This document shows positions 46,387 to 56,777 of a DNA stretch of 64,000 nucleotides, one piece after another. The stretch comes from Parasphingorhabdus marina DSM 22363. GTDB taxonomy: Bacteria; Pseudomonadota; Alphaproteobacteria; Sphingomonadales; Sphingomonadaceae. How positions within the stretch are numbered: position 1 is the first letter of the stretch; each line of letters opens with the position of its first letter. The notes below the pieces were generated by a model. The model saw nothing but the letters and a program-made list of their open reading frames with translations. It did no database searches and was not told where the DNA came from. The stretch spans positions 682,001-746,000 of the forward strand of contig NZ_FSQW01000002.1 in NCBI RefSeq assembly GCF_900128895.1, in the 5' to 3' direction. The position numbers and the translations under genes were made by a program.

Positions 46387-46994
46387 AGTTCGACCCCCTT
46401 GCCGATTTCCGGCTGTACATTGCGAATGGCTTCCTCGGGCCGGCGAGAGACCTGGGCACCGATATTCTGCTTGCGGACGCCGCCGCGCTGACGATGGGTC
46501 AGGACGATGGCGCCGACCATGGCGACCAGCAGCACCATGCCCGCGGCCTCAAACAGGAAGATATATTTGGAATAGAGCAAGGCCCCCAGCGCCTCGATAT
46601 TCGAAGGGCCGCCCGCTGGCAGACCGACGGCGGCATCGGCATTGCCGGTGCCGACAGAGCTCCAGGCGCCGATGCCGATGATGATCTCGGCCAGCAGAAC
46701 CACCGCCAGAACCAGACCCAGCGGCAGGTTTTTCATGAACCCGGCCCGCAATTCGGCGAAATCGATATCCAGCATCATCACCACGAACAGGAACAGCACC
46801 GCCACCGCGCCGACATAGACAATTACCAGCAAGGCGGCGATAAACTCGGCCCCCACCAGAACCATCAGGCCGGCAGCATTGAAAAAGGCGAGAATCAGCC
46901 AAAGGACGCTATGCACCGGATTGCGCGCGAAGATGCAAAACGCTCCGCTGGCAATCACGATGGATGCAAAAAGATAAAAAGCAAAAACCTGCAT
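46383..46994 (-). CDS. nuoJ: NADH-quinone oxidoreductase subunit J
   Basis: The 203-residue membrane subunit has five helices, with [22 protein letters not shown] and [25 protein letters not shown] containing the pi-bulge region of TM3. A polar C-terminal tail ([20 protein letters not shown]) follows helix 5. A 40-bp gap separates it from nuoI, one of the few non-overlapping joints in the operon. Confidence 0.95.
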   Translation of the reverse strand: MQVFAFYLFASIVIASGAFCIFARNPVHSVLWLILAFFNAAGLMVLVGAEFIAALLVIVYVGAVAVLFLFVVMMLDIDFAELRAGFMKNLPLGLVLAVVLLAEIIIGIGAWSSVGTGNADAAVGLPAGGPSNIEALGALLYSKYIFLFEAAGMVLLVAMVGAIVLTHRQRGGVRKQNIGAQVSRRPEEAIRNVQPEIGKGVEL

Positions 46995-47034
46995 GTTCGT
47001 TGTCTTTTAACCCCCGTCCGGTCCTGCCAGCGCC

Positions 47035-47520
47035 TTAACGATAGGGCGCATCGGCGGCAAGGTTTGCCGCGATCGCCCGCTCCCATTTGTCGCCGTTTTC
47101 CAGCAACTTCGATTTGTCGTAGATCAGTTCTTCCCGCGTCTCGGTCGAATATTCGAAATTCGGCCCCTCGACAATCGCATCCACCGGGCAGGCTTCCTGA
47201 CAGAAACCGCAATAGATGCACTTGGTCATGTCGATATCATAACGCGTCGTCCGGCGGGATCCGTCATCGCGCGGCTCCGCCTCGATCGTGATCGCCTGCG
47301 CCGGACAGACCGCCTCGCACAATTTGCAGGCGATGCAGCGTTCTTCCCCGTTCGGATAGCGGCGCAGGGCATGCTCGCCCCGGAACCGCGGCGAAATCGG
47401 GTTCTTCTCATAGGGATAGTTGATCGTCTTCTTCGCCTTGAAGAAATATTTCAGCGTCTTCGCATGCGCGAGAATGAACTCGTAGAGCGTGAAGGCTTTT
47501 ATGTATTGGACAAGCGTCAT
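47035..47520 (-). CDS. nuoI: NADH-quinone oxidoreductase subunit I
   Basis: The 161-residue ferredoxin-like subunit holds two [4Fe-4S] clusters (N6a and N6b): [12 protein letters not shown] gives Cys62, 65, 68 and 72, and [12 protein letters not shown] gives Cys101, 104, 107 and 111. The N-terminal amphipathic helix is followed by [18 protein letters not shown]. The ATG at 47520 overlaps the stop of the upstream orphan gene by four bases, so that orphan is coupled to nuoI. Confidence 0.97.
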   Translation of the reverse strand: MTLVQYIKAFTLYEFILAHAKTLKYFFKAKKTINYPYEKNPISPRFRGEHALRRYPNGEERCIACKLCEAVCPAQAITIEAEPRDDGSRRTTRYDIDMTKCIYCGFCQEACPVDAIVEGPNFEYSTETREELIYDKSKLLENGDKWERAIAANLAADAPYR

Positions 47521-48023
47521 TTTTCGTCTCCATCATCGGGAGCGTAGACTGGTTTAAGTTCACAAATACCAGTCGCCGACAAGTTCCCTGATTCCGATAC
47601 ACTGACCGACCATTGGAGTTGCGAACCAACGTTAGTAACAAAATTGTAACTGACATAGGGATCAAAAGCATTAGGAGGCGGAGGCGGAATCTGAACCGAT
47701 GAATTTGAATCACGATCTACGGTTTTGTTAAAACTCATCCCAAATGAAATTTGTTTTGCTGGCAATCTAACTTCCAAATCTGAAAATTCGCCGTCGATGG
47801 AGGAAAAACTCAGCAGATTATGGAGGCCTTCTTCCCCTTCGAGGGTCGTGGTTTCGCGAATTTCTCCGGTCAAAATAGACACAAGCTGTCCGTCAAACGA
47901 ATGCAGGTGACACTTAACTGTTTTACTTGCCGGATACATAGGCAAAGTTGTCAACGCCACGGCAGATGAAGCGCAAAAAACGGCCATGATGGAAAAGGCG
48001 ACCAATTTTCTCACAGCGGCCAC
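47517..48023 (-). CDS. Orphan secreted or periplasmic protein coupled between nuoH and nuoI
   Basis: The 168-residue product has a probable signal peptide ([18 protein letters not shown], 6-23) and a mature domain rich in beta-strand residues. It has two cysteines (Cys38 in VKCHLH and Cys154 in GICELK) that may pair, and a PPPPP run (113-117). No family is recognised. It starts with GTG at 48023, overlapping the end of nuoH by 13 bp, and its stop overlaps the nuoI start by 4 bp. Four sampled lines of this gene average about 41% GC against about 58% in a sampled nuoH line, so it looks like a later insertion. Nothing ties it to complex I chemistry apart from its position. Confidence 0.7.
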   Translation of the reverse strand: MAAVRKLVAFSIMAVFCASSAVALTTLPMYPASKTVKCHLHSFDGQLVSILTGEIRETTTLEGEEGLHNLLSFSSIDGEFSDLEVRLPAKQISFGMSFNKTVDRDSNSSVQIPPPPPNAFDPYVSYNFVTNVGSQLQWSVSVSESGNLSATGICELKPVYAPDDGDEK

Positions 48024-49066
48024 CCGAATTTGTCGATCATGACCACGCCGCTGACCAGGAAGACCCAGAACAGGCTGATCGGCAGGAAGACTTTCCAGCC
48101 CAGGCGCATGAGCTGGTCATAGCGATAGCGCGGGACTGTCGCCCAGGCCCAGCTGAACAGGAAGAAGAAGAAGAATATCTTCAGGAACAGCCAAACAATT
48201 CCGGGAATGTCGAACCAGGGAATCCAATCGACGTTCATCGGCGGCAGCCAGCCACCCCAGAACAGGATCGCGTTGAGCGTGCACATCAGCAGGATATTGG
48301 CATATTCGCCAAGCCAGAACAGGGCGAAGGACATGGACGAATATTCAGTCTGATAACCCGCAACCAACTCGCTCTCCGCTTCGGTCAGGTCAAAGGGTGC
48401 GCGCGCGGTTTCCGCCATCGAGCTGATCAGGAACAGCACCGCCATCGGAAAAAGCAGCGGGTTCAGTCCATAGGCGTTCACCACACCGAAGATATGGCCT
48501 TCCTGCGCCTTGATAATGTCATTGAGGTTGAACGTCCCGGCGAACAGCACCACCGAGATCAGGATGAAGCCGATAGAGACCTCATAGGAAATCATCTGTG
48601 CGGCGGCCCGCATGGCGGAGAAAAACGGGTATTTTGAGTTACTTGCCCAGCCCGAAATGACCACACCATAAACGCCCAGCGAGCTGATCGCGAGAATGTA
48701 GAGCAGGCCGATATTGATATTGGCGAGCACCATGTCTTCGCTGAACGGCACCACTGCCCAGGCGAGCAGGGCAACGGTAAAGGTGATGATCGGCGCGAGC
48801 AAAAACAGCCCCTTGTTGGCGCTCGACGGAATGATCGTTTCCTGCAAGAACACTTTCAGGCCATCGGCAAAGCTTTGCAGCAAGCCGAAGGGACCCACGA
48901 CATTGGGACCGCGCCGCAGCGCCACCGCCGCAATCACCTTGCGGTCAAAATAGATGATCATCGCCACGGCCAGCATCAGCGGCAGTGCGATCAGCAGGAT
49001 CAGCGCCAGGGTCGCGACAAACCAGCCAATTTCGTATCCCAGAACGGATTGGAGAAATTCGGTCAT
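48011..49066 (-). CDS. nuoH: NADH-quinone oxidoreductase subunit H
   Basis: The 351-residue membrane subunit forms much of the quinone-binding chamber and has eight helices. Typical stretches are [26 protein letters not shown] near the N-terminus, [25 protein letters not shown] in the third quarter and [17 protein letters not shown] at the end. Its start touches the stop of the upstream 70-residue orphan by one base. Confidence 0.97.
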   Translation of the reverse strand: MTEFLQSVLGYEIGWFVATLALILLIALPLMLAVAMIIYFDRKVIAAVALRRGPNVVGPFGLLQSFADGLKVFLQETIIPSSANKGLFLLAPIITFTVALLAWAVVPFSEDMVLANINIGLLYILAISSLGVYGVVISGWASNSKYPFFSAMRAAAQMISYEVSIGFILISVVLFAGTFNLNDIIKAQEGHIFGVVNAYGLNPLLFPMAVLFLISSMAETARAPFDLTEAESELVAGYQTEYSSMSFALFWLGEYANILLMCTLNAILFWGGWLPPMNVDWIPWFDIPGIVWLFLKIFFFFFLFSWAWATVPRYRYDQLMRLGWKVFLPISLFWVFLVSGVVMIDKFGWPL

Positions 49067-49278
49067 CAGTCACCACCTCCGCCGTCGCTGCCGCCAGCAT
49101 CGCCATACCCTCCGGCGACATAGCCGCCAACGCCGACACCTCCGGATCCCCGGTTTGCATATTTGTGCCCGGCCCGCTTGCGTTCACGATGGGCAAGCCA
49201 GCTGAACACCCGAACGACCAGCAACAGGAAAACGATCGAAGAGACTATGGCGGCGATCACGATCAGAAAGTCACTCAT
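49066..49278 (-). CDS. Orphan small single-pass membrane protein between nuoG and nuoH
   Basis: The 70-residue product has one helix (about 4-26: [20 protein letters not shown]), a basic segment ([11 protein letters not shown]) and a glycine-rich tail of about 25 residues ([17 protein letters not shown]). No family is recognised. The ATG at 49278 overlaps the nuoG stop by four bases and its TGA touches the nuoH start, so it is read as part of the operon. Its GC content, unlike that of the larger orphans, resembles the nuo genes. A membrane-arm accessory role is conceivable but unproven. Confidence 0.68.
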   Translation of the reverse strand: MSDFLIVIAAIVSSIVFLLLVVRVFSWLAHRERKRAGHKYANRGSGGVGVGGYVAGGYGDAGGSDGGGGD

Positions 49279-51290
49279 TCCGCAGCCTCCAGGACTTCGT
49301 CATCGGCATGGAGCAGTTCCGCCGAGCAGCGCTGCATGGTGGCGCTGGCGCGGGCGATGCTGTTGGTCAGGTAGAAATCCTTGATCGGGTGCACGCCCTG
49401 CCCCTTTGGCTTGTCAGGCAAACCCGATGGCGGCGCCCAGTCGAAGCTGACCAGCCCTTCGCTGGCCAGTTCCGGATGGTCCTTGGCCATCTTGGCGCGC
49501 AACTCGGCAAAGCTGTCAAATGGCAGTTTCTTGCCAATCACGTCGGACAGCGCGCGCAGGATCGACCAGTCTTCGCGGGCATCGCCCGGTGCGAAAATTG
49601 CTTTGTTCGATTGCTGCACCCGGCCTTCCAGATTGACATAAGTGCCGTTTTTCTCGGTATAGGCGGCCGCCGGCAAGATGACATCGGCGGCATGTGCCCC
49701 GGCATCGCCATGATGGCCGATATAGACCTTGAAGCTCTTTTCAAACGGCGCGTAATCCATTTCATCCGCACCCAGCGCGAACAGCAGTTTCGGCTTTTTC
49801 GCCGCAATCGCCTTGATGCCGCCGTCAAAGGCATAGCCGAGCATCAGGCCGCCGGTGCGCGAGGCGCCAATATGCAGGACGTTGAAACCGTTCCAGTCAT
49901 CTCGAACCAGCTTGAATTCCTTGGCCAGTTTCAGCGCTGCGCCATGTGCGCCCTCGACACTGAGCGCGCCGCCACCCAGAATGATTGCAGGCTTTTTGGC
50001 CTGTTCCAGCGCATCCTTCACGCTGTTCGGCAGACTGGACAGCAGGCCCATGTCATCGCCCAGCCATTCGACCGGATAGGTCTGGTCCGCTTCGGGGCCA
50101 ATGCCGAATATTTTCGCCCCGCCCTTGCGCACGGCCTTGCGGATCCGCGTGTTGACCAGCGACGCTTCCCAGCGCGGGTTGGTCGAGACCAGCAGGATAA
50201 CATCTGCCTCCTCGATCCCGGCTATGGTCGTGTTGAAATTGACTGCCGCCAGGTTCGACACATCATAGGACAGGCCGGTCTGGCGTCCTTCGAGCATGTC
50301 CGATTTCATCGATTTCAGCAGCTTTTTCGCGGCATACAGCGTTTCGCAATCGACCAGATCACCGGCGATGGCGGCCACCGAGCTACCCGCCTTCACATCG
50401 GCAATCGCCTGAAACGCTTCATTCCAGCTCGCCGCTTCCAGCTGGCCGTTGCGGCGGATATAGGGCTTGTCGAGGCGGCGTTTCATCAGACCGTCAATCG
50501 CATGGCGCGTCTTGTCGGTTGCCCATTCCTCGTTCACGTCATCATTGACCCGCGGCAATGCGCGCAGCACTTCGCGGCCGCGGCTGTCGATGCGGATGTT
50601 TGTGCCGACGCCATCCATGACATCGATGCCCAGCGTCTTGGTCAGTTCCCAGGGACGTGCTTCAAAAGCATAGGGCTTGCTGGTCAGCGCACCGACAGGA
50701 CAGAGATCAACGACATTGCCGCTCAACTCGCTGTGCACGGCGCCTTCAAGATAGGAGGTGATCTCCATCCCCTCGCCGCGTCCGACCGCACCGATTTCTT
50801 CAACGCCAGCCACTTCCTCGGCAAAGCGCACACAGCGCGTGCAGTGGATGCAGCGGGTCATCACGGTCTTGACCACCGGACCCATATATTTCTCGGTCAC
50901 CGCGCGCTTGTTCTCGTCATAGCGCGAGCCACTCTTGCCGTAGGCCATCGCCTGATCCTGGAGATCGCACTCGCCGCCCTGGTCACAGATCGGACAGTCC
51001 AGCGGATGGTTGATCAGCAGGAATTCCATCACCCCTTCGCGGGCCTTTTTGACCATTTCGCTGTCGGTGCGGATCTCCTGCCCATCGGCAGCGGGCAGCG
51101 CACAACTGGCCTGCGGCTTGGGCGGTCCGGGCTTCACTTCAACCAGACACATCCGGCAGTTGCCGGCGATACTCAGGCGCTCATGGTAACAAAAACGCGG
51201 GATTTCCTTGCCCGCCAGTTCCGCCGCCTGCAACACGGTTGCGCCTTGAGGCACTTCAAGTTCAACACCATCTACGGTGACTTTAGGCAT
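49275..51290 (-). CDS. nuoG: NADH-quinone oxidoreductase subunit G
   Basis: The 671-residue peripheral-arm subunit carries cluster N1b (Cys34, 45, 48, 63), the His/Cys-ligated N5 site in HPLDCPICDQGGECDLQDQ and N4 in CIHCTRCVRF, followed by a molybdopterin-oxidoreductase-like domain that no longer binds cofactor. The length is the short alphaproteobacterial and mitochondrial form. The stop of the upstream orphan is at its start codon. Confidence 0.97.
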   Translation of the reverse strand: MPKVTVDGVELEVPQGATVLQAAELAGKEIPRFCYHERLSIAGNCRMCLVEVKPGPPKPQASCALPAADGQEIRTDSEMVKKAREGVMEFLLINHPLDCPICDQGGECDLQDQAMAYGKSGSRYDENKRAVTEKYMGPVVKTVMTRCIHCTRCVRFAEEVAGVEEIGAVGRGEGMEITSYLEGAVHSELSGNVVDLCPVGALTSKPYAFEARPWELTKTLGIDVMDGVGTNIRIDSRGREVLRALPRVNDDVNEEWATDKTRHAIDGLMKRRLDKPYIRRNGQLEAASWNEAFQAIADVKAGSSVAAIAGDLVDCETLYAAKKLLKSMKSDMLEGRQTGLSYDVSNLAAVNFNTTIAGIEEADVILLVSTNPRWEASLVNTRIRKAVRKGGAKIFGIGPEADQTYPVEWLGDDMGLLSSLPNSVKDALEQAKKPAIILGGGALSVEGAHGAALKLAKEFKLVRDDWNGFNVLHIGASRTGGLMLGYAFDGGIKAIAAKKPKLLFALGADEMDYAPFEKSFKVYIGHHGDAGAHAADVILPAAAYTEKNGTYVNLEGRVQQSNKAIFAPGDAREDWSILRALSDVIGKKLPFDSFAELRAKMAKDHPELASEGLVSFDWAPPSGLPDKPKGQGVHPIKDFYLTNSIARASATMQRCSAELLHADDEVLEAAE

Positions 51291-51913
51291 TATGATCCCC
51301 CCGCCTGTTTATGCCACGCGATGATGTCATCGTGCTTTGTAACAACTCTTACAAACCAGTTTATGTCCGTATATAGCATGACCGCTTTCACGGGCTCGTT
51401 CAGTAGGTCGCCACAACCGTCACTTGCTTCCACCATTTTCACAAATGCATCATCTGGAAACGCGCCAAAGGATTTCTCGGCTAAATATTTGCTAACGGCT
51501 AATCGATCAGCGGCAACTATGAATGCACTAGCTTCGTTTGGCGCGGAATCCACCAAACACTTTGCTAGATCAGACATGGGGCCGTCGGGAACGAACGTGG
51601 TATATTGCATCATTTCTTCAGTATCCAAGGAACTGAGATTTAATTTGGGTTTGCCGTCAGGTCCGGGAACCATACAATATGAAAGCAAACTCGATAACCC
51701 TTGAAGCCTCGCACCATTGGCAATGGTATCGTCATCGCTCACCGCATTTTTTGCGATGTACATTGACCAAGCTCGATTTGCTATTCGTTGAGCATCGGAA
51801 CAGTTTCCGATCAATGGATTCTCGCTGACAGCACCATCCTGCGCTGCTACAGGTAGAGACACGCCACCGAAAACCAAAAATAGCAGTAGCAGAGCTTTGG
51901 TTACAACGTTCAC
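51290..51913 (-). CDS. Orphan secreted cysteine-containing protein between nuoF and nuoG
   Basis: The chosen start is GTG at 51913, overlapping the nuoF stop as GTGA; a longer reading upstream runs inside nuoF. The 207-residue product has a signal peptide ([23 protein letters not shown]) and a mature, mainly helical domain with four cysteines ([29 protein letters not shown]), consistent with two disulphides. No family is recognised. Two sampled lines have about 40% GC, well below the nuo genes. Its stop touches the nuoG ATG, so it is translationally coupled on both sides. Confidence 0.68.
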   Translation of the reverse strand: MNVVTKALLLLFLVFGGVSLPVAAQDGAVSENPLIGNCSDAQRIANRAWSMYIAKNAVSDDDTIANGARLQGLSSLLSYCMVPGPDGKPKLNLSSLDTEEMMQYTTFVPDGPMSDLAKCLVDSAPNEASAFIVAADRLAVSKYLAEKSFGAFPDDAFVKMVEASDGCGDLLNEPVKAVMLYTDINWFVRVVTKHDDIIAWHKQAGGS

Positions 51914-53214
51914 TCCGCCGCCTCCATCACTGGTTCCGCACCGGCATTCTCGCGAATACGCCGTTCCAGCTCGGGGCGGAAGTGGCGGATCAGGCCCTGG
52001 ATTGGCCAGGCCGCGGCATCGCCGAGCGCGCAGATGGTGTGACCTTCGACCTGCTTGGTGACTTCGTGCAGTGTATCGATTTCCTCGATCGTCGCATCGC
52101 CGTCGCGCAGCCGTTCCATCACGCGCCACATCCAGCCGGTGCCTTCGCGGCACGGTGTGCACTGGCCACAGCTTTCGTGCTTGTAGAAATAGCTCAACCG
52201 CGAAATCGCGCGAACGATATCGGTCGACTTGTCCATCACGATCACCGCTGCGGTACCCAGACCGGATTTGAGCTCGCTAAGCCCGTCAAAATCCATCGGC
52301 GCGTCCATGATCTGCTCGGCCGGCACCAGCGGAACGGATGAGCCGCCCGGGATGACCGCAAGCAAATTGTCCCAGCCGCCGTTAATGCCGCCACAATGCT
52401 TTTCGATCATGTCGCGAAACGGGATCGACATGGCTTCCTCGAACACCGCCGGCTTTTCGACATGGCCGGAAACCTGGAACAGTTTCGTGCCATGATTGTT
52501 TTCGCGTCCGAAGCTGGCAAACCAGGAGCCGCCGCGTCGCATGATGGTCGGAACCACGGCGATACTTTCGACATTATTGACCGTCGTCGGGCAGCCATAA
52601 AGGCCCGCACCTGCAGGAAATGGCGGTTTCAGGCGCGGCTGCCCCTTCTTGCCTTCGAGGCTTTCGATCATCGCGGTCTCTTCGCCGCAGATATAAGCCC
52701 CTGCCCCACGATGGACGAAGACATCGAAATCATAGCCGGACTTCGCGGCATTCTTGCCGATCAGGCCCGCGTCATAGGCTTCTTTGACGGCCGCCTCCAT
52801 GACCTTGGCTTCCATGATATATTCGCCGCGAATATAGATATAGGCAGCCCGCGCGCGCATCGCGAAACCGGCGATCAACGCTCCCTCGATCAGCTTGTGC
52901 GGATCGTTGCGCAGGATCTCGCGGTCTTTGCAGCTGCCTGGCTCGGATTCATCGGCATTGATGACGAGGAAACTCGGCTTGGGCGATTCCTTCGGCATGA
53001 ACGACCATTTCAGACCGGTCGGGAAACCCGCACCGCCGCGTCCACGCAGACCGGAGGCCTTGACTTCCTCGATAATCTTGTCGTTGCCAAGCTTGATGAT
53101 ATCGGCGGTCTTGTCCCAGTCTCCGCGCGCTTCGGCTTCTTTCAGGCCCCAGTGCTGGAACCCGTAGACATTGGTGAAGATGCGGTCCTTGTCCTGCAGG
53201 AAATCAAAGCCCAT
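51910..53214 (-). CDS. nuoF: NADH-quinone oxidoreductase subunit F
   Basis: The 434-residue subunit holds FMN, the NADH site and cluster N3. The NADH/FMN signature [17 protein letters not shown] and the FMN region [21 protein letters not shown] are present, and N3 is in [17 protein letters not shown]. The ATG at 53214 overlaps the stop of a 30-residue open frame as TAATG. Confidence 0.97.
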   Translation of the reverse strand: MGFDFLQDKDRIFTNVYGFQHWGLKEAEARGDWDKTADIIKLGNDKIIEEVKASGLRGRGGAGFPTGLKWSFMPKESPKPSFLVINADESEPGSCKDREILRNDPHKLIEGALIAGFAMRARAAYIYIRGEYIMEAKVMEAAVKEAYDAGLIGKNAAKSGYDFDVFVHRGAGAYICGEETAMIESLEGKKGQPRLKPPFPAGAGLYGCPTTVNNVESIAVVPTIMRRGGSWFASFGRENNHGTKLFQVSGHVEKPAVFEEAMSIPFRDMIEKHCGGINGGWDNLLAVIPGGSSVPLVPAEQIMDAPMDFDGLSELKSGLGTAAVIVMDKSTDIVRAISRLSYFYKHESCGQCTPCREGTGWMWRVMERLRDGDATIEEIDTLHEVTKQVEGHTICALGDAAAWPIQGLIRHFRPELERRIRENAGAEPVMEAAE

Positions 53215-53306
53215 TACTTTTTCCTCCCGCGACCCCAGATGCCGCCAATGACGCCGATGGCGACCACAGCGAGCGCAACCCAGCCTGCATATCCGTCGAG
53301 AAACAT
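53214..53306 (-). CDS. 30-residue hydrophobic micro-ORF between nuoE and nuoF
   Basis: A 30-codon frame, [20 protein letters not shown] and then a [10 protein letters not shown] tail, sits exactly between nuoE (4-bp gap) and nuoF (TAATG overlap). It encodes one membrane helix and a basic C-terminus. The full use of the gap and the shared stop/start suggest it is translated and coupled to nuoF, but a frame this short could also be only a coupling leader. No homologue is recognised. Confidence 0.5.
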   Translation of the reverse strand: MFLDGYAGWVALAVVAIGVIGGIWGRGRKK

Positions 53307-53310
53307 GGCA

Positions 53311-53976
53311 TCACCACTCCTTCCGGTAGTCATGATTGGCATCGACCATTTCTTTGAGATTGGTCGGGCCGCCCACTGCTTCACTGGTCTTGCGACCAAT
53401 TTGCGAACCCGGTGTGACCTCTTTGCCTTCGGCGAGATCTTCCAGAATCTTCGTGGTGATATCGTAATCCAGATCTTCGTAATTATCGTCGTTGATCTGG
53501 ACCATTGGCGCATTGGAACAATTGCCCATGCACTCGACTTCGGTCAGCGTAAACAGTCCGTCCGGCGTGGTTTTGCCCTTGGCCATGCCCTTGTTCTTAC
53601 AAGCCGCCATCACATCATCGCTGCCGCGCAGCATGCAGGGCGTGGTGCCGCAAACCTGTACATGATAGCGACCGACCGGCGCCAGATTGTACATGGTGTA
53701 GAAAGTCGCGACTTCATAGGCGCGCATATAGGGCATGTCGAGATAGGCGGCGACATATTCGATCACCGGCACCGGCAGCCAGCCTTGGGTCTGGGTATCC
53801 GCCCCGACCTGGCGCTGCGCCAGATCGAGCAGCGCCATCACCGCGGAGCGCTGACGGCCCTCGGGATATTTGGCAATCTGCCACTTGGCGAGCTTCTCAT
53901 TCTCCGGCGTAAAGGCAAAATCGCCCCACTTCGCGCGGACTTCGGTCTCGTCAGGGATATTGGGTGCTTCAGCCAT
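53311..53976 (-). CDS. nuoE: NADH-quinone oxidoreductase subunit E
   Basis: The 221-residue subunit carries cluster N1a, with Cys109 and Cys114 (CGTTPCMLRG) and Cys149 and Cys153 (ECMGNCSNAPMVQIND). The thioredoxin-like fold follows the helical N-terminus. The ATG overlaps the end of the upstream orphan gene by eight bases. Confidence 0.96.
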   Translation of the reverse strand: MAEAPNIPDETEVRAKWGDFAFTPENEKLAKWQIAKYPEGRQRSAVMALLDLAQRQVGADTQTQGWLPVPVIEYVAAYLDMPYMRAYEVATFYTMYNLAPVGRYHVQVCGTTPCMLRGSDDVMAACKNKGMAKGKTTPDGLFTLTEVECMGNCSNAPMVQINDDNYEDLDYDITTKILEDLAEGKEVTPGSQIGRKTSEAVGGPTNLKEMVDANHDYRKEW

Positions 53977-54322
53977 TGTTTTCTACTGGCCTTTCCAAAT
54001 CACGAACATTTATGCTGGAAATGTTATCGCCGTTGAAAATAAAATCCGCTTCAATCGATTTTGCACGAAGTCCATCTGAAAGTGTTATCAAAGCAGAAAC
54101 ACCTCCATCAGTTTCAGTAATACGCCAATTTGATGGCAAATAATCCCACGCTTGCGACATGCTTCTCCAAAGTTGTGAAACTCCAACGAAGTCATGTACG
54201 TCTTCACCTGTGTTCCAAGTTGCAGAAATACCGTCCCATTCATCAGCAATGTCAAGATTGAGTGCCGCAAAGGCGGAAAGATGATCGTATACAATCGCTG
54301 TTTGGCGCTCGAACAAACTCAC
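53969..54322 (-). CDS. Orphan 117-residue soluble protein between nuoD and nuoE
   Basis: The start is GTG at 54322, overlapping the nuoD stop as GTGA, and the stop overlaps nuoE by eight bases. The product is acidic and has no signal peptide, membrane helix or cysteine. It has an alpha-beta look ([21 protein letters not shown], then [21 protein letters not shown] and an internal strand repeat), reminiscent of small NTF2-like domains, but no family is recognised. Two sampled lines average about 42% GC against about 58% for nuo genes. It is the first of three AT-richer genes in this operon. Confidence 0.65.
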   Translation of the reverse strand: MSLFERQTAIVYDHLSAFAALNLDIADEWDGISATWNTGEDVHDFVGVSQLWRSMSQAWDYLPSNWRITETDGGVSALITLSDGLRAKSIEADFIFNGDNISSINVRDLERPVENNG

Positions 54323-55551
54323 CGGTCACACTCCCCGAACACCACGTCGATTGCGCCCAAAATGGCGGTCGCGTCGGGCAGCATGTGGCCCTTGGTCATG
54401 AAGTCCATCGCCTGCAGATGCGAGAAGGCGGTCGGGCGGATCTTGCAGCGATAGGGCTTGTTGCTGCCGTCGCTGACCAGATAGACGCCAAATTCGCCTT
54501 TCGGGCTTTCGGTGGCGACATAGACTTCGCCAGCGGGCACGTGGAAGCCCTCGGTATAAAGCTTGAAGTGATGGATCAGCGCCTCCATCGACTGTTTCAT
54601 CTCGCCGCGTTTGGGCGGGACGATCTTGCGGTCGGTGGATGCGACCGGGCCGTCGGGCATGTCATTCAGGCATTGCCGCATGATCCGCGCGCTTTGCCGG
54701 ACTTCCTCGACCCGCACCATGAAGCGGTCATAGCAATCGCCCTTGGTACCGACGGGGACTTCAAAGTCCATCCGGTCATAGACGTCATAGGGCTGCGATT
54801 TGCGGAGATCCCAGGCGATACCGCTGCCGCGGATCATAGGGCCGGAAAAACCCCAGCGCACCGCGTCGTCCTTGGACACCGTCGCGATATCGACATTGCG
54901 CTGCTTGAAGATCCGGTTATCGACAACCAGGCTCATCGCATCTTCGAACAGTTTCGGGAATTCATCGAGCCAGTCAGCCATGTCGGTGAGCAGCTTCAGC
55001 GGCACGTCCTGATGGACACCGCCCGGCCGGAACCAGGCGCTGTGCATGCGCGCACCGGATGCCCGCTCGAAAAACTCGAGGCACTGTTCGCGTATTTCGA
55101 AAATCCAGATATTCGGCGTCATCGCGCCCACATCCATGACATGCGCACCGATGTTGAGCATGTGATTGCAGATCCGGGTCAGTTCGGCGAACAGCACCCG
55201 GAGATACTGACCGCGCTCCGGCACTTCCAGATCGAGCAGCTTCTCGATCGCCAGCACATAGCTATATTCCATGGCCAGCGGCGAACAATAATCGAGCCGG
55301 TCGAAATAGGGCAGCGCCTGCAAATAGGTCTTGTGTTCGATCAGCTTTTCGGTGCCGCGATGCAACAGGCCGACATGCGGATCGACGCGTTCGACCGTCT
55401 CGCCGTCCAGCTCCATCACCATCCGCAAAACGCCATGCGCCGCCGGATGCTGGGGACCGAAATTGATTGTATAATTTTCGATCGTGACGTCGCCAACAGT
55501 CGGATCCGCCTCGTCCGTCCGCCCCTGTAACTCGTCGATATAGTCAGCCAT
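54319..55551 (-). CDS. nuoD: NADH-quinone oxidoreductase subunit D
   Basis: The 410-residue, 49-kDa-type subunit lines the quinone site. It starts with [25 protein letters not shown], has [31 protein letters not shown], and ends with [38 protein letters not shown], the standard family C-terminus. It is not fused to nuoC. Its start overlaps the nuoC stop by one base. Confidence 0.97.
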   Translation of the reverse strand: MADYIDELQGRTDEADPTVGDVTIENYTINFGPQHPAAHGVLRMVMELDGETVERVDPHVGLLHRGTEKLIEHKTYLQALPYFDRLDYCSPLAMEYSYVLAIEKLLDLEVPERGQYLRVLFAELTRICNHMLNIGAHVMDVGAMTPNIWIFEIREQCLEFFERASGARMHSAWFRPGGVHQDVPLKLLTDMADWLDEFPKLFEDAMSLVVDNRIFKQRNVDIATVSKDDAVRWGFSGPMIRGSGIAWDLRKSQPYDVYDRMDFEVPVGTKGDCYDRFMVRVEEVRQSARIMRQCLNDMPDGPVASTDRKIVPPKRGEMKQSMEALIHHFKLYTEGFHVPAGEVYVATESPKGEFGVYLVSDGSNKPYRCKIRPTAFSHLQAMDFMTKGHMLPDATAILGAIDVVFGECDR

Positions 55552-56189
55552 TATTCGCCGGCCTCCTTATCTTCACCATCTTCGCTCTTTTCATCGCCGG
55601 GGAGGATGTAATCTGCACCCTCCCAGGGCGACATGAAGTCGAAGCTGCGGAAATCCTGAGCCAGCTTCACGGGCTCGTAGATCACCCGCTTGTCTTCTTC
55701 GGAATAACGCATTTCGACATAGCCGGTGAGCGGGAAGTCCTTGCGGAACGGATGACCCTGAAAACCGTAATCGGTGAGGATCCGGCGCAGGTCGGTATTG
55801 CCGTCAAACAATACGCCATAAAGATCGAACACCTCGCGCTCGAGCCAGCCGGCCACTTCCCAGATATGGGTGACGGTCGGGACCGGTGTATCCTCGTCTG
55901 TCGTGACCTTGACCCGGACCCGGTGATTTTTGGTCAGGCTGAGCAAATGATAAACGATTTCAAACCGTTCTGCGCGTTCGGGATAATCGACGCCGGCGAT
56001 CTCGACCAGCTGCTGATATTCATGATCATCCCGCAATTTGGTCAAAACGGCGGGCAGCTTTTTGCGATCCACGGTGAAGCTGATCTCACCATGGGCTTCC
56101 AGCGTGTCGAGTACGGCAGAGCCGAGTGATTTGACGAGCGCGTCAGCAACGCCTTCGTTGCTGGAAATGGCGGGGGCACTATGTGGCAT
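55551..56189 (-). CDS. nuoC: NADH-quinone oxidoreductase subunit C
   Basis: The 212-residue, 30-kDa-type subunit is identified by [41 protein letters not shown], the family signature. The acidic tail ([12 protein letters not shown]) is dispensable in the family. It lies 15 bp after nuoB and overlaps nuoD by one base. Confidence 0.96.
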   Translation of the reverse strand: MPHSAPAISSNEGVADALVKSLGSAVLDTLEAHGEISFTVDRKKLPAVLTKLRDDHEYQQLVEIAGVDYPERAERFEIVYHLLSLTKNHRVRVKVTTDEDTPVPTVTHIWEVAGWLEREVFDLYGVLFDGNTDLRRILTDYGFQGHPFRKDFPLTGYVEMRYSEEDKRVIYEPVKLAQDFRSFDFMSPWEGADYILPGDEKSEDGEDKEAGE

Positions 56190-56204
56190 GCGGTCCAGGC
56201 CCCT

Positions 56205-56777
56205 CTATCGTTCCAGCGTTCCGATGCGGCGGATCTTCCGCTGCAACTGCATCACGCCATAAAGAAGCGCCTCGGCTGTCGGTGGACAGCCGGGTACATA
56301 AATATCAACCGGAACGATCCGGTCACAGCCGCGAACAACCGAATAACTGTAATGATAATAACCCCCGCCATTGGCGCAGCTGCCCATCGAAATTACATAT
56401 TTCGGATCAGACATCTGGTCATAAACCTTGCGCAGCGCAGGCGCCATCTTGTTGCACAGCGTTCCGGCAACAATCATCACGTCCGATTGCCTCGGGCTGG
56501 CACGTGGCGCCGCGCCAAAGCGCTCCATATCATAGCGCGGCATGTTCACATGGATCATCTCGACCGCGCAGCAGGCCAGGCCAAAGGTCATCCACCACAA
56601 TGATCCGGTGCGGGCCCACTGAAAAAGCTCCTCGGTCGACGTGACCAAAAAGCCCTTGTCGTTCACTTCCGAATTCAGATCCTTGAAAAAGGCTTCATCC
56701 GGCGGCGTATCCGCACGCATTGGAGTCCCGTCGGCATTGAGAATTGCCGAACCCGGAGTGTTGGTTTCTACTCCCAT
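56205..56777 (-). CDS. nuoB: NADH-quinone oxidoreductase subunit B
   Basis: The 190-residue subunit carries cluster N2, with the adjacent cysteines of GLACCAVEM (Cys69 and Cys70) and further ligands in [15 protein letters not shown] and [14 protein letters not shown]. The ATG at 56777 is chosen because it overlaps the last codons of nuoA; a start seven codons earlier (56798) is also possible. Confidence 0.95.
   Translation of the reverse strand: MGVETNTPGSAILNADGTPMRADTPPDEAFFKDLNSEVNDKGFLVTSTEELFQWARTGSLWWMTFGLACCAVEMIHVNMPRYDMERFGAAPRASPRQSDVMIVAGTLCNKMAPALRKVYDQMSDPKYVISMGSCANGGGYYHYSYSVVRGCDRIVPVDIYVPGCPPTAEALLYGVMQLQRKIRRIGTLER

Noticed and set aside
49308-51704. An open frame of about 800 codons on the plus strand, opposite nuoG and its neighbour
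   Set aside because: It mirrors the codon bias of the real minus-strand genes, and its predicted protein has no recognisable motif and an unnatural His/Arg-rich composition. nuoG has all of its cluster cysteines, so the antisense frame is a shadow.
51914-52162. An N-terminal extension of 83 residues on the nuoF/nuoG orphan
   Set aside because: It lies wholly inside nuoF in another frame, and the signal peptide begins only at the GTG at 51913.
52396-54036. A 546-codon plus-strand open frame opposite nuoF and nuoE
   Set aside because: Same reason: the minus-strand frames hold complete, conserved complex I subunits. No start context or domain supports the antisense reading.
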